Positions 50,773 through 61,825 of a stretch of DNA of 64,000 nt are shown one piece after another. The stretch is taken from the NCBI RefSeq assembly GCF_020080835.1, contig NC_058161.1, positions 13,821,103 through 13,885,102 on the forward strand, read 5' to 3'. A program made the translations under genes and the position numbers. The stretch comes from Cotesia glomerata. Lineage: Eukaryota; Arthropoda; Insecta; Hymenoptera; Braconidae. The notes below the pieces were generated by a model. It saw only the letters and a program-made list of their open reading frames with translations. It was not told the DNA's origin and did no database searches. The first letter of the stretch is position 1; each line of letters begins with the position of its first letter.

Positions 50773-51135
50773 GTGAGTTAAGAACAAAAACCTATAAAAG
50801 TTGTTTTAATTTAACGTAAAACGAAGAACTGTATTGGGTTTTAGCGATAAAAATAAGAGGATCTTTAAAGAGATATAACCGGGCATAAAAATATGTTGTA
50901 TAGTTATAAGTTATAGGGGAAGACACGTTACCTTAAAGATAAAGCAGCCCCTCGACTCGAGTATTAAGAGTTTATATTTACTCGATATCTAATCGAGGGT
51001 TAACGTCTTTCTTTTATAACTCCGCTTTCAATATTTTAACAAATACATTTTTTTTTTTTTATTAATCCGCGATTTTTGTGCGAAGTAATGATTTTAAAGA
51101 AAAAATAATAAGCCACTTTTATTCTCCTTGAAATT
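50773..51135. other. Start of the next Ace intron; nothing recognised
   Basis: Begins with the GTGAGT donor of exon 4, then AT-rich unique sequence up to the first family A copy. Confidence 0.5.
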
Positions 51136-52308
51136 CTGAAAAAAATGAGCCGTCGCACGACCTGATTAGCTACAGGCCGATTTTTGATTAATGATCTATA
51201 GATCATTTGATAAATTATTAATGCGATTTTTTTAATGAGAGCTTCGGAATTAATATATAGTGTGGGGGGTCATTTTAGTCGGGATTAAAAATTCTAGGTC
51301 GCTAGAAGCTCAGATTTGAAAAAAATTTACTTTGATAAAATAGTGTTTTGTAAAATATTTATTTAATTAATTTGTCAACGACCATTAACACGCAAAAATT
51401 TTCAAGTGAATTTCGGGCGAACTTTTCACTCACGTAAAATCAATAAAAACTACTAAAAGACACCTGACTTAAGACTACGTGACTCCTCAGTGATGTCTTA
51501 CTAGAACGTGTATACAAGTGTAGCAATTGCACGTTCCTTCGATCGCTTGAGAAAAAAAAAGAAGTTGAATAAAAATAAAACTCTAGCTTTTTTTTTCTCG
51601 ACAAAGTTTGCTGAGTCGGTTGTTTTCCCTTTATCTGTTTTGGGTTATTTTTAAAAAATTTGACTACTATCTATAAAATTTTATTTTTTATAATTTTCTT
51701 ATTTAAATTCTCTCCAAGTTAAATAAGGTTAAAAAATAATAAATATTTGTAACGTTGATGTAATCCCGAGTAAAATGAGCCGTCGCACGACTAGATTGGC
51801 CGCAGGTCAATTTTTGATTAATGATCTATAGATCATTAACGAAATTATTAACGAGATTTTTTTAATGAAAGCTTGGGAATTAATACTAAGTGTAAGGAGT
51901 CATTTTACTTGGAATGAAGAATTCTAGGTCGCAGCACTAAAGATTTTTAAAAATAGCAAAACTTTTTTTTTATTTATGATTAATGACCCGATTAATGGAT
52001 CAAGGAATTTTTTTTATGAAAAATTAATTGGATGCTATTAATGTCCATTGAAGCCCGAGAAAAATGAGCCGTCACACGACTTAATTGGCCGAAGGTCAAT
52101 TTTGATTAATGATCTATAGATCATTTAAGAAATTATTAACGCGATTTTTTTAATGAACGCTTGGGAATAAGTATAGAGTGTTTGGGTTCATTTTACTCGG
52201 GCTTGCGAGTTCTAGGTCGCTACGACCTCGGATTTAAAAAATGATCGACTTTTTTGAAGTATGTAATTTTTTTTATTAAATTACCAATTGACAATTTTCT
52301 TTTAGAAA

Positions 52309-53259
52309 TTAATTCCGACAATTTTGGACAGTTGGTGTAAATTGTGGCTTCTGTAGACCCCAATATCTGTAGGATTGATCTATAAATTGATTAAGTCCTC
52401 TTTCATCCGGGAATTTTTGTCTTGTTAATACCAAAGCTTGCTCGGTGCTGTAAATTCACAGAAATTAAATTATCTATTTATTAATAAAATAACTTTAAAA
52501 TAAAAAACTTACTATGAATTTTCTTTTTCATCGCAATAATACAAAATGGCCCATCTGGCGTAATCATGACCGAGAATATAATAATCGACGTCAATTTCTC
52601 CCAAAACAGGCACGTGGCATCTGAATGTAGGACTGCCATCCCTACCTTCTACGACAATTGACTCAAGAGTGTTGGTTCTAAAAATTAAATTATTGGTTAA
52701 TAAATATTAATAAATTATTTCGGTTAATTTTTTAATTACATGGTCGAAAAATTCTCAACGGTCAATGTAAAGTTTGATCCCTTAGGTTGGCTCCAGTTAA
52801 TACGGACGCATTTCATTTTTTCATCAAAGTCGTTGGTACTTTTGCTGTGCACGTACCAGATTCCAGGTGCCTAAAATTGGTAATTAATTTAATTTTAGAA
52901 TAAAATTAGTTAGATATTTGTAATTTGGATGAAATTCTGAAAAAAAATGACGTATCGCACGACCTGATTGGCCGCAGGTAAAATTTTGATTAATGATCTA
53001 TAGATCATTTATTAAAATATTATCGCGATTTTTTAATGAAAGCTTGGGAATAATTATGGAGTGTTTGGGTTCATTTTACTCGGGATGGCGAGTCCTAGGT
53101 CGCTACGATTTAAAAAATGTAATTTTTAATAAATTGCAAATTAATACGTACTCTGTAAATATTTCGGGGTAGACCAGGAACATTAGGACAACGTCCTGGC
53201 TGTTGGCCCGAAATAACTGGGATTAAGACGAGAATACTGAAGATCAATACACGCAACAT
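52309..53259 (-). CDS. lip1: secreted ApoD-like lipocalin, intact, 4 exons
   Basis: Exons on the minus strand: 53152-53259, 52740-52870, 52513-52677, 52309-52447. All introns are GT-AG and phases are consistent (0, 2, 2), giving 180 residues with a TAA stop. Signal peptide about 1-18 (MLRVLIFSILVLIPVISG). Lipocalin signatures: SCR1 as G39-I-W41-Y, SCR2 as H117-D118-Y119, SCR3 as T143-R144. Cysteines at 24, 57, 128 and 178 fit the two ApoD/Lazarillo disulfides, with an extra Cys100. The C-terminal half, from the TRQKFPDE segment on, resembles the ApoD end. It is expected to be extracellular and to carry a small hydrophobic ligand; the ligand is unknown. A TATA box lies 40 bp upstream and AATAAA at 52272-52277. 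Intron 1 contains a family A repeat. Closest relative in the window is lip5. Confidence 0.88.
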
Positions 53260-53298
53260 GATTGATTTTTAAACTGAATAGTCATCGATTTCTCGTTA

Positions 53299-53305
53299 AT
53301 TTATA
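53299..53305 (-). promoter_or_regulatory. TATA box of lip1
   Basis: TATAAAT on the minus strand, 40 bp upstream of the lip1 start codon. The flanking 130 bp is conserved with the lip5 upstream region, including a GTCAAACATTT stretch. Confidence 0.6.
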
Positions 53306-54103
53306 TTGAAATATCGGTAAATATTTGAGGCTAAAAAAAGATTATTTTATCGTACGTCAAACATTTCGGAATTTTTTGGCTCAATATTTAACGATTTATT
53401 CGGTTAATGACCGCCATTGCAAACACTGTAAGACTTTGGTTGTCAAAATATGGTCTTACGAAATCTTCAATCTTTGATTTTAATCGATGAACTTTAAAAA
53501 AATGAAAAGTTTTTGAGTAATATGATTAATGATTAATTGAAGGGCATTAGAATGATTTTTGGAAAAAATTAATTAGATTTTTAAATTGAAGGTAAAATTA
53601 CGCGTAAAATAAGCCGTCACTCAACTCGATTGGCCGCAGGTCAATTTTTGATTAATGATCTATAAATCATTTAAAAAATTATTAACGCGATTTTTTAATT
53701 GAACCCTTGGGTATAAATATAGAGTGTTTGGGTTCATCTTACTCGGCCGGGAGAATTCTAGGTCGCTAGGGCTATAGTTTTCAAAAATACAAAAATTTGT
53801 TTTTCTGTTAATGATTAATCAGTGATTAATCGCCATTAGGAATTATTTTAATGAAAAAATTTTTAGATAGTTTTATTCTCCTCAAAATTCTGAAGGAAAT
53901 AAGCCATCGCACGAGTTGATTGGCCGCAGGTCAATGATCTATAGATCATTTATGAAATTATTAATGCGATTTTTTCAATGAAAGCTTGAGAGTAAGTATA
54001 GAGTGTTTGGATTCATTTTACTCGGGACGAAGAATTCTAGGTCGCTTGGACCTTTTTTTTTACATAAATATTATTTAGATATTATTAATCTTCTAATTTA
54101 TAT

Positions 54104-54515
54104 TTTTAAAGATGTAAGCTCTTCCCGATGTTACACTCATCAAGAGCTTTCATTTGAGTACCCACATGCATTTTGATATATTTTTCATATATAGATAGAT
54201 AGATAGATAAATAAGTTTTATTTGATCTTGGAGTCAAGACTCCCTCAAGACCATCAATTTTACATAATTTTAACATTTAGTGTACATTAAATACAGTGCT
54301 TAAAGTGGGGAAAAATATAATAGCAAACATATTATATATTTTTCAGACAATAGTTAATAGTTAATAGCCAATGATAAATAATTAATTAAATTCAGAGTAT
54401 ATATAATACATATATATAAAATATATAAATATATGAAAAGTTGATGTGGGTACTCAAATGAAAGGTCCCGATGAGTGTAATGTCAGGATGAGCTTATATC
54501 TTTAAAAATGGCAAT
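54104..54515. mobile_element. Foldback element related to 50178-50498
   Basis: Arms of about 70 bp, imperfect: the left arm runs from TTTTTAAAGATGTAAGCTC through GTTACACTCATC to CATTTGAGTACCCACAT, and the right arm is its inverse ending ATGAGCTTATATCTTTAAAAA. The interior holds a GATA microsatellite and AT-rich sequence. Confidence 0.7.
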
Positions 54516-54815
54516 AGTTCACCAGATGCAAGATCATTTCTTAATTATGTATCTAGAGATAGAGCATTTTCGCATGCAGCCTTAATTCTTATCATAATAA
54601 ATTGACTATTAGTGAGAATGATATGAAACCTTGAATAGGCACAACTCCAGATTAAGACCTTTCTAATGATACCAAATTTAACCATAAAAACCCATTTTAT
54701 CATAAAAATTTACCGGCCACAAAATTTTTCTTATTCTCTTAATAATATCGATTATTATTATTGTTATCATCATGATAATTATTATTGTTGTTTTAACTAT
54801 TATTATAGTATTGCC

Positions 54816-54979
54816 TGCCACATGAAAATCATGTGGCAACCACATGAAAAAATCATGTGGCTACCATAGGAAAATCATGTAGCAGCCACATGAAAATCAT
54901 GTAGTAGCCACATGAAAAAATCATGTGGTAGCCACATGAAAATCATGTGGTAGCCACATGAAAAAATCATGTGGCAGCC
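54816..54979. repeat. Tandem array of CACATGA-TCATGTG units
   Basis: About seven units of 22-25 bp, each AGCCACATGAAAAAATCATG followed by TGGT or similar. Each unit is itself a small inverted repeat. Confidence 0.85.
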
Positions 54980-55480
54980 CCAATTTTTTTTTGCGTGTAG
55001 TGAACAAAACAAAAAGAAAATTGTTGAGATCGGTCCAGTCGTTTTTGAGTTTTAGCGAGACTAACGCACAGCTATTCCTTTTTATATATATAGAAGATAG
55101 ATAGATAGATATAAACAATATGAAAATGAACACGAACAAAACAAAAGCAATGACAAACATTTTTCTTGAGTTTCTTCTTGAGATTTGTGGTTATGTCCTA
55201 CAAACTGAATGTAGGTAAATGATATAACTCTCCAGTATACTTGTACGTATCTTTCTACATATTGAACAATTTTGGTACACTCTTGCAACCTTGAGGCTCA
55301 AACGTAACAATAGTGATTCAGATATAAAATTAACAATTTTTGATTTTTTTAGCTGAACTTTCGGGTTTTTCAAAAATTTTTATTTTTCTAAACCATTCCT
55401 GAACTATAGCGAACAAAACAAAAAAAAAATTTTGAAAATCGGTCCAGCCGTTTTTGAGTTTTAGCGAGACTAAAACTATA
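54980..55480 (+). mobile_element. Two retroposon-like 3' tails
   Basis: ATCGGTCCAGTCGTTTTTGA, GTTTTAGCGAGACTAACGCA, then TTTTTATATATATAG and a GATA microsatellite (about 55020-55112), and a second copy at about 55425-55475 ending where a family A copy begins. This resembles 3' ends of insect non-LTR elements; no coding part is present. The open frames here are not genes. Confidence 0.4.
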
Positions 55481-56035
55481 ACACCTCGCACGACTTAATT
55501 AGCCACAGGTCAATTTTTATCAATGATCTATAGATCATTTGATAAATTATTAATGCGATTTTTTAAATAAAAGCTTCGGAGGTGTTATATAGTGTGAGGG
55601 CTCATTTGACTCGAAATGAAGAATTCTAGGTCACTAGAAGCTCAGATTAAAAAAATACTAACATTTATATTTCTGTTAATCATTAATCGTCGATTAATAA
55701 GTCCAGGTATTTTCTTTACATAAATATTATATATATATTCTTAATCTCCTTGAAATTCTGAAGAAAATGACACCTCGCACGACTTAATTGGCCACAGATC
55801 AATTTTAATTAATGATCTATAGATCATTTGATAAATTATTAATGCGATTTTTTTAATGAAAGCTTCGGAAGGAATATATCGTGTAAGGGGTCATTTTACT
55901 CAGCATGAAGCATTCTAGGTCGCTAGAATCTCCGATTTAATAATTATGCACTCAAATAAGTCATTTTTCTTAATTACAAAGGATATTTCAAACGATAAAT
56001 AAGTCATTTTTCTTAATTACAAAGGAGATATATAC

Positions 56036-56143
56036 CTGAGAAGCATCTAACGGAACCCCGGATATAATAGGGCATGGTCCCGGTTTTTGGCTTAAAACAA
56101 GTGGAATTAAAACGATAAAATTAATTATTAATACACGCAACAT
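56036..56143 (-). pseudogene. lip2: orphan lipocalin first exon
   Basis: A 36-codon exon with start codon, signal peptide (MLRVLIINFIVLIPLVLS), the N-terminal Cys24 and a GT donor (CAG|GTATAT) in phase 0, the same length and phase as first exons of lip1, lip3, lip4 and lip5. A TATA box is kept at 56186-56192. No exons 2-4 follow before lip1 begins at 53259; the gap holds family A repeats, retroposon-like tails and a foldback element. It is either a relic of a truncated copy or an alternative first exon that splices into lip1 exon 2 (acceptor 52871). Sequence is closest to lip3 and lip4. Confidence 0.7.
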
Positions 56144-56185
56144 GATTTATTATTTAAACTGAATTTTCAATTGCTATCCTTATAA

Positions 56186-56192
56186 ATTTATA
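56186..56192 (-). promoter_or_regulatory. TATA box of orphan exon lip2
   Basis: TATAAAT on the minus strand, 43 bp upstream of the orphan exon's ATG, the same spacing as lip3 and lip4. The promoter therefore looks intact although exons 2-4 are absent. Confidence 0.55.
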
Positions 56193-56868
56193 TTAAAATA
56201 TTGGCGAATGTCAAACATCTCAAAACTTTCTTACTTAATAAGGAAAATTTATTTAACTACTGACCTTAATTAATTCACTTTTAAATTTCCATCTGATTAA
56301 TCGCTAATTATAGAACATTAAAATCGTTACTGAGTAAAAATAATAAGATATTTATCTTGTGGGTTAATTTACGCGTAAAATGAGTCGTCGCACGACCCGA
56401 TTGGCCGCAGGTCAATTTTTGATTAATGATCTATAGATCATTCAAGCAATTATTAACGCGATTTTTTTAATGAAAGCTTGGGAATAAGTATAGAGTGTTT
56501 GAGTTCATTTTACTCGGGATAAAAAATTCTAGGTCACTAGGACTTTGATTTTATAAAAAAACAAAAATTTTTTTTTGGTTAATGATTAATCGGTGATTAA
56601 TCAGCACTAGGAATTGTTTAAATAAATAAATCTTTGGATAGTTTTCTTCTCCTTAAAATTCTGAAGAAAATAAGCCGTCACACGAGTCAATTGGCCGCAG
56701 GTCAATGATCTACAGATCATTCAATAAATTATTAACGCGATTTTTTCAATGAAATCGTGGAGATAACTATAGAGTGTTTGGGTTCATTTTACTCGGGATT
56801 TCAAATTCTAGGTCGCCAGGATATTAAAATTACAAAAAATTCAAATTTGTTAAACCAAAAATTTTTAT

Positions 56869-58124
56869 TTAACAATTTTGGTCAATTTTAGTGAATTTTG
56901 GTTTTTGGAGGCCCCATCTCTTGAATGATTGATCTATAAATCTTTCAAGTTCATCTTCATCCGGAATCCGTTGTCTCGTATATACTCGAGCGACCTCAGT
57001 GCTGTAAACCCACAAAATAATCATCAGTATATTAATTTATTATCTTGTCACCTAGACAAAGAAACTTACTGAGTGTTTCCGTGGTTCATACAACCCCACA
57101 AGATACGCCATCTGTTGTCATCGGTACCAAGGACGTAAGCGTCAATGTCTATTTCTCCTAGAAGAGGAACGTGATATTTGTATGTATTACCATTGGCGTT
57201 ACCTTCGACGACAACCGATGACTTGGTGTTAGTTCTAAAAAATTATTTAATTAATTATTAAAAAAAAATTATTATTAATTAATTAGTCATTACATTGTCG
57301 AGATACTATCCATCTTTATTGTGTAGTTTGATCGGTCAAGTGGAGAAAATAAAATAGTTTCGCATGTAAGCTTGTTGTCGAAGCCATTTGAACTCAGCCT
57401 GTTTCGGTACCAAAAACCAGCAGCCTAAAATTGGTAATTAGTTCAATTTTAGAGTTAAATTAGTAAGCCACTTTTAATCTCCTTAAAATTCTGAAAAAAA
57501 TGAGCCGTCGCACGACCTGATTGGCCGCAGGTCGATTTTTGATTAATGATCTATAGATCATTCGATAAATTATTAATGCGATTTTTAGTAGGAATAAATG
57601 TTAATTTATAAGGTTTGTAGGAACTTATTTTAATCATAATTTAAAGATCTAGGTCGCAGTATTGATAATTTTTAAAAATGCAAAACTTTTTTTTTCATTA
57701 ATGATTAATAGGGCGATTAATAGGTCTAGGAAATTTTTTAAAAATAAACCAATTTAAAATTGTTAATCTTCGATAACTCCCGAAAAAAATGAGCGGTCTC
57801 ACGACTCATTTGGCCGCAGGTCAATTTTTGATTAATGATCTATAGATCATTTGATAAATTATTAATGCGATTTTTTTAATGAAAGCTTCGGAAGTGATAC
57901 ATAGTGTTGGGGCTCATTTTACTCGGGATAAAGAATTCTAGGTCGCTAGAATCTCAAATTTAATAACTATACGCTTTAATAAATAAGTAATTTTTTTTTA
58001 ATTACAAATTACATACCGTATAAGGATTAAACGAAACTCCAGATATTATCGGACATCTTCCCGGTTGTTGGCTTAAAACAAGTGGAATTAAGATTAAAAA
58101 ATTAATAATTAATACACGCAACAT
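56869..58124 (-). CDS. lip3: secreted ApoD-like lipocalin, intact, 4 exons
   Basis: Exons 58017-58124, 57294-57424, 57070-57234, 56869-57001; GT-AG introns with the same phases as lip1; 178 residues ending at Cys178. Signal peptide about 1-18. SCR1 as G39-F-W41-Y, SCR2 as T117-D118, SCR3 as T143-R144. Four canonical cysteines at 24, 57, 128 and 178, without the extra Cys100 of lip1. The stop codon overlaps an AATAAA. Intron 1 (592 bp) holds two family A repeats. Probably an extracellular carrier of a small hydrophobic molecule; ligand not inferable. Confidence 0.88.
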
Positions 58125-58166
58125 GGTTAATTTTTTAAACTAATTGATTAATTGCTATCTTCTTGA

Positions 58167-58173
58167 ATTTATA
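58167..58173 (-). promoter_or_regulatory. TATA box of lip3
   Basis: TATAAAT on the minus strand, 43 bp before the start codon, with conserved upstream sequence shared with lip4. Confidence 0.6.
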
Positions 58174-58774
58174 TCAAAATATTGGCAAATATTTGAGGCT
58201 AAAAAAAGAACGTTTTATTAAATGTCAAACATTTCAAAACTTACTTGCTTAATATTTATGTTCGGTCAATGACTTTAATTAAGAAATTTTTAAATTTAAA
58301 TTTGATTAATCGCCAATTATAGATCATTAAAATTGTTTTTTAGTTAAACTAATAAGATATTTATCTTGTGGGTTAAATTACGCGTAGAATAAGCCGTCGC
58401 ACGACCTGATTGGCCGCAGGTCAATTTTTGATTAATGATCTATAGATCATTTAAGAAATTATTAACGTGATTTTTTTAATGAAAGCTTGGGAATTGATAT
58501 AGAGTGTTTGGGTTCATTTTACTCAGCCGGAAGAATTCTAGGTCGCTAGGACTTTATTTTTGATAAATACAATAATTTCTTTTTTGGTTAATGATTAATC
58601 GGCATTAGGAATTGTTTTAGTAAAAAAATCTTTGGATGGTTTTATTCTTCTTAAAATTCCGAAGAAAATAAGCCGTCGCACGAGTCAATTGGCCGCAGGT
58701 TTGGGTTTGGGTTCTAGGTCTCTAGGACATGAAAATTACAAAAAATTCAAATTTGTTGAGCCAAAAATTTTTAT

Positions 58775-59744
58775 TTAACAATTTTGGTCAATTTTAGTGA
58801 ATTTTGGTTTCTGAAGACCCCATCTCTTGAATGATTGATCTATAAATCTTCCAAGTTCTTCTTCATTCGGAAATGGTTGTCTCGTAAATACTCGAGACGT
58901 CTCAGTGCTGTAGACCCACAAAATAATCGTCAGTATATTTATATATTATCTTGTCACCTATATAAAGAAACTTACTGAGTGTTTCCGTGGTTCACACAAC
59001 TCCACACGACGCGCCATCTGTTGTCATCAGCACCGAGGGCGTAAACGTCAATGTATATTTCTCCTAGGAGAAGAACGTGATATCGAAATGTATGACTATT
59101 GGCGTTACCTTCGACGACAACCGATGACTTGGTTTTAGTTCTACAAAATTATTTAATTAATTATTTAAAAATAATTATTATTGATTTAGTTAGTTATTAC
59201 ATCGTCGAGATACTATCTATCTTCATTGTGAAATTCGATTCGTTAAGTGGGGTCTAAAGAAGACTCCCGCATTTGATTGTTTTGTCGAAGCTGAGAACTC
59301 CGCCTGTTTGGGTACCAGTGACCAGCCACCTAAAATTGGTGATAAATTATTGCTAGGTTAAAATTAATAAGCCACTTTTAATCTCCTTAAAATTCTGAAA
59401 AAAATGAGCCGTCGCACGACCTGATTCGCCGCAGGTCAATTTTTGATTAATGATCTATAGATCATTTGATAAATTATTACCGCGATTTTTTTAATGAAAG
59501 CTTTGGAAGTGATATATAGTGTTTGGGGTCATTTTACTCGGAATGAAGAATTCTAGGTCACTAGGAGCTCAAAATTTTGTAACTATGCACTTTTTTATAT
59601 ACTTAATTTTTTATTAATTACACATTAAATATATACCTTATAGGGATTTAATGGAATTCCGGATATAATAGGACATCTTCCCAGTTGTTGGCTTAAAACA
59701 AGTGGGATTAAGAATAAAATATTAATAATTAATACACGCGACAT
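58775..59744 (-). pseudogene. lip4: lipocalin pseudogene (frameshift)
   Basis: Exons correspond to 59637-59744, 59201-59329, 58976-59140 and 58775-58907, closely similar to lip3, with splice sites preserved. Exon 2 is 129 bp instead of 131: two bases are missing around 59291-59296 relative to lip3, giving a premature TAA at 59243-59245. Even if the frame is restored, a TAG follows in the same exon, so two independent lesions argue against a simple sequencing error. Exons 3 and 4 remain open and keep the DDNRW and TRQ motifs. Exon 1 encodes MSRVLIINILFLIPLVLS. The TATA box at 59787-59793 is kept. Confidence 0.8.
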
Positions 59745-59786
59745 GGTTAAGCATTAAAACTGATTTATCAATTACTATCTTCTTGA

Positions 59787-59793
59787 ATTTATA
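59787..59793 (-). promoter_or_regulatory. TATA box of pseudogene lip4
   Basis: TATAAAT 43 bp upstream of the lip4 start codon; upstream DNA almost the same as that of lip3. Confidence 0.5.
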
Positions 59794-60541
59794 TCAAAAC
59801 ATTGGAAAATATTAGAGGCTAAAAAAAGAACGTTTTATTAAATGTCAAACATTTCAAAACTTTCTTGCTTAACATTTATGTTCAGTCAATAACCTTAATT
59901 AAGAAATTTTTGAATTTAAATCTGATTAATCGCCAATTATAGATCATTAGAATCATTTTTGAGTAAAATTAATTAGATATTCGTAATGTGGATGAAATTC
60001 TGAAGAAAATGACGTATCGCACGACCTGATTGGGCACAGGTCAATTTTTGATTAATGATCTATAGATCATTTAAGAAATTATTAACGCGATTTTTTTAAT
60101 GAACGCTTGGGAATTGATATAGAATGTTTGGGTTCATTTTATTTGGGATTTCATGATCTAGGTCGTGGCATCAAAGATTTTTAAAAATATTAAAACTTTT
60201 CTTTTAGTAATGATTAATGACCCGATTAATGGATCAAGGAATTATTTTTATGAAAAATTTATCGGATACTATTAATGTCTATTGAAGCCCGAGAAAAATG
60301 AGCCGTCTCACGATTTAATTGGTCATAGGTCAATTTTGATTAATGATCTATAGATCATTTAAGAAATTATTAACGCGATTTTTTCAATGGACGCTTGGGA
60401 ATTGATATAGAGTGTTTAGGTTCATTTTACTCGGGCTGGTGTGTTCTAGGTCACCAGGACCTCGGATTTAAAAAATAATCAACTTTTTTGAAGTATGTCA
60501 TTTTTTTATTGAGTTTAAAATTGACAATTTTTTTTTAGAAA

Positions 60542-61779
60542 TTAATTCCGACAATTTTGGATAACTCGGCTAAATTGTGGCCTTCGTAGACTCCAATAAC
60601 TGTAGGATTCATCTATGAATTGATTAAGTCCTCTTTCATCCGGGAATTTTTGTCTTGTAAATACCAAAGCTTGCTCAATGCTGTGAATTCACAAAAATAA
60701 ATCACCTGTTTGTTAATAAAATAACTTATTAAAATAAAAAACTTACTAAGAGTTTTCTGTTTTATCACAATAATACAAAACGGCCCATTTGTCGTAATTA
60801 TGACCGAGGATATAAACGTCGACGTCAACTTCTCCCAAAACCGGCACGTGGTTTCTAAATGTAGGACTGCCATCCCTACCTTCTATGACAATTGACGAAA
60901 GAGCGTTGGTTCTAATATTTATACCATTGGTTAATAAATACTAATAAATTATTTCGATTAATTTTTAATTACATGGTCGAAATAGCGTCAACGTTCAATG
61001 TGAAGTTTGATCCCTTAGGTTGGCTCCAGTCAATACGGACGCATTTTATTTTTTCATCATAGTCGTTGATACTTTTGCTGTGCTAGTACCAAATTCCAGG
61101 CGCCTGAAATTGTTGATTAATTCAATTTTAGAGTAAAATTAATTAGATATTCGTAATGTGGATGAAATTCTGAAAACAAAGACGTATCGCACGACCCGAT
61201 TGGCCGCAGGTCAATTTTGATTAATGATCTATAGATCATTTAAGAAATTATTAACTCGATTTTTTTAATGAAAGCTTGGTAATAAATACAGAGTGTAAGG
61301 AGTCATTTTACTCGGGATGAAGAATTCGAGGTCGCAGTATCAAAGATTTTTAAAAATAACAAATTTTTTTTTTTATTAATGATTAATGACCCGATTAATT
61401 GATCAAGGAATTATTTTTATGAAAAATTAATTGGATACTATTAATGTCCATTGAAACCCGAGAAAAATGAGCCGTCGCACGACTTAATTGGCCACAGGTC
61501 AATTTTGATCAATGATCTATAGATCATTTAAGAAATTATTAACGCGATTTTTTTAATGAGAGCTTGGGAATAATTATGGAGTGTTTGGGTTCATTTTACT
61601 CGGGTTGGCGAGTCCTAGGTCACTACGATTTAAGAAATGTAATTTTTAATAAATTGCAAATTAATACCTATTCTGTAAATATTTCTAGATAGCCCAGGAA
61701 TATTAGGACAATGTCCTGGCTGTTGGCCCGAAATAACTGAGGTTAAGACGATAATACTGAAGATTAATAAACGCAACAT
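60542..61779 (-). pseudogene. lip5: lipocalin pseudogene (nonsense and lost splice donor)
   Basis: Exons correspond to 61672-61779, 60973-61103, 60747-60911 and 60542-60680 and are near-identical in layout to lip1. Two lesions: the intron 1 donor is AT instead of GT (61671-61670), and codon 7 of exon 2, just after GIWY, is TAG (61083-61085) where lip1 has GTG. The nearest substitute donor adds 4 bp and shifts frame. Exons 3 and 4 are open and keep HNY and TR motifs and the C-terminal NCRN. Intron 1 carries two family A repeats. TATA box at 61819-61825. Confidence 0.82.
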
Positions 61780-61818
61780 GATTGATTTTTAAACTGAATA
61801 GTCATCGATTTCTCGTTA

Positions 61819-61825
61819 ATTTATA
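61819..61825 (-). promoter_or_regulatory. TATA box of pseudogene lip5
   Basis: TATAAAT 40 bp upstream of the lip5 start codon; upstream DNA nearly the same as that of lip1. Confidence 0.5.
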
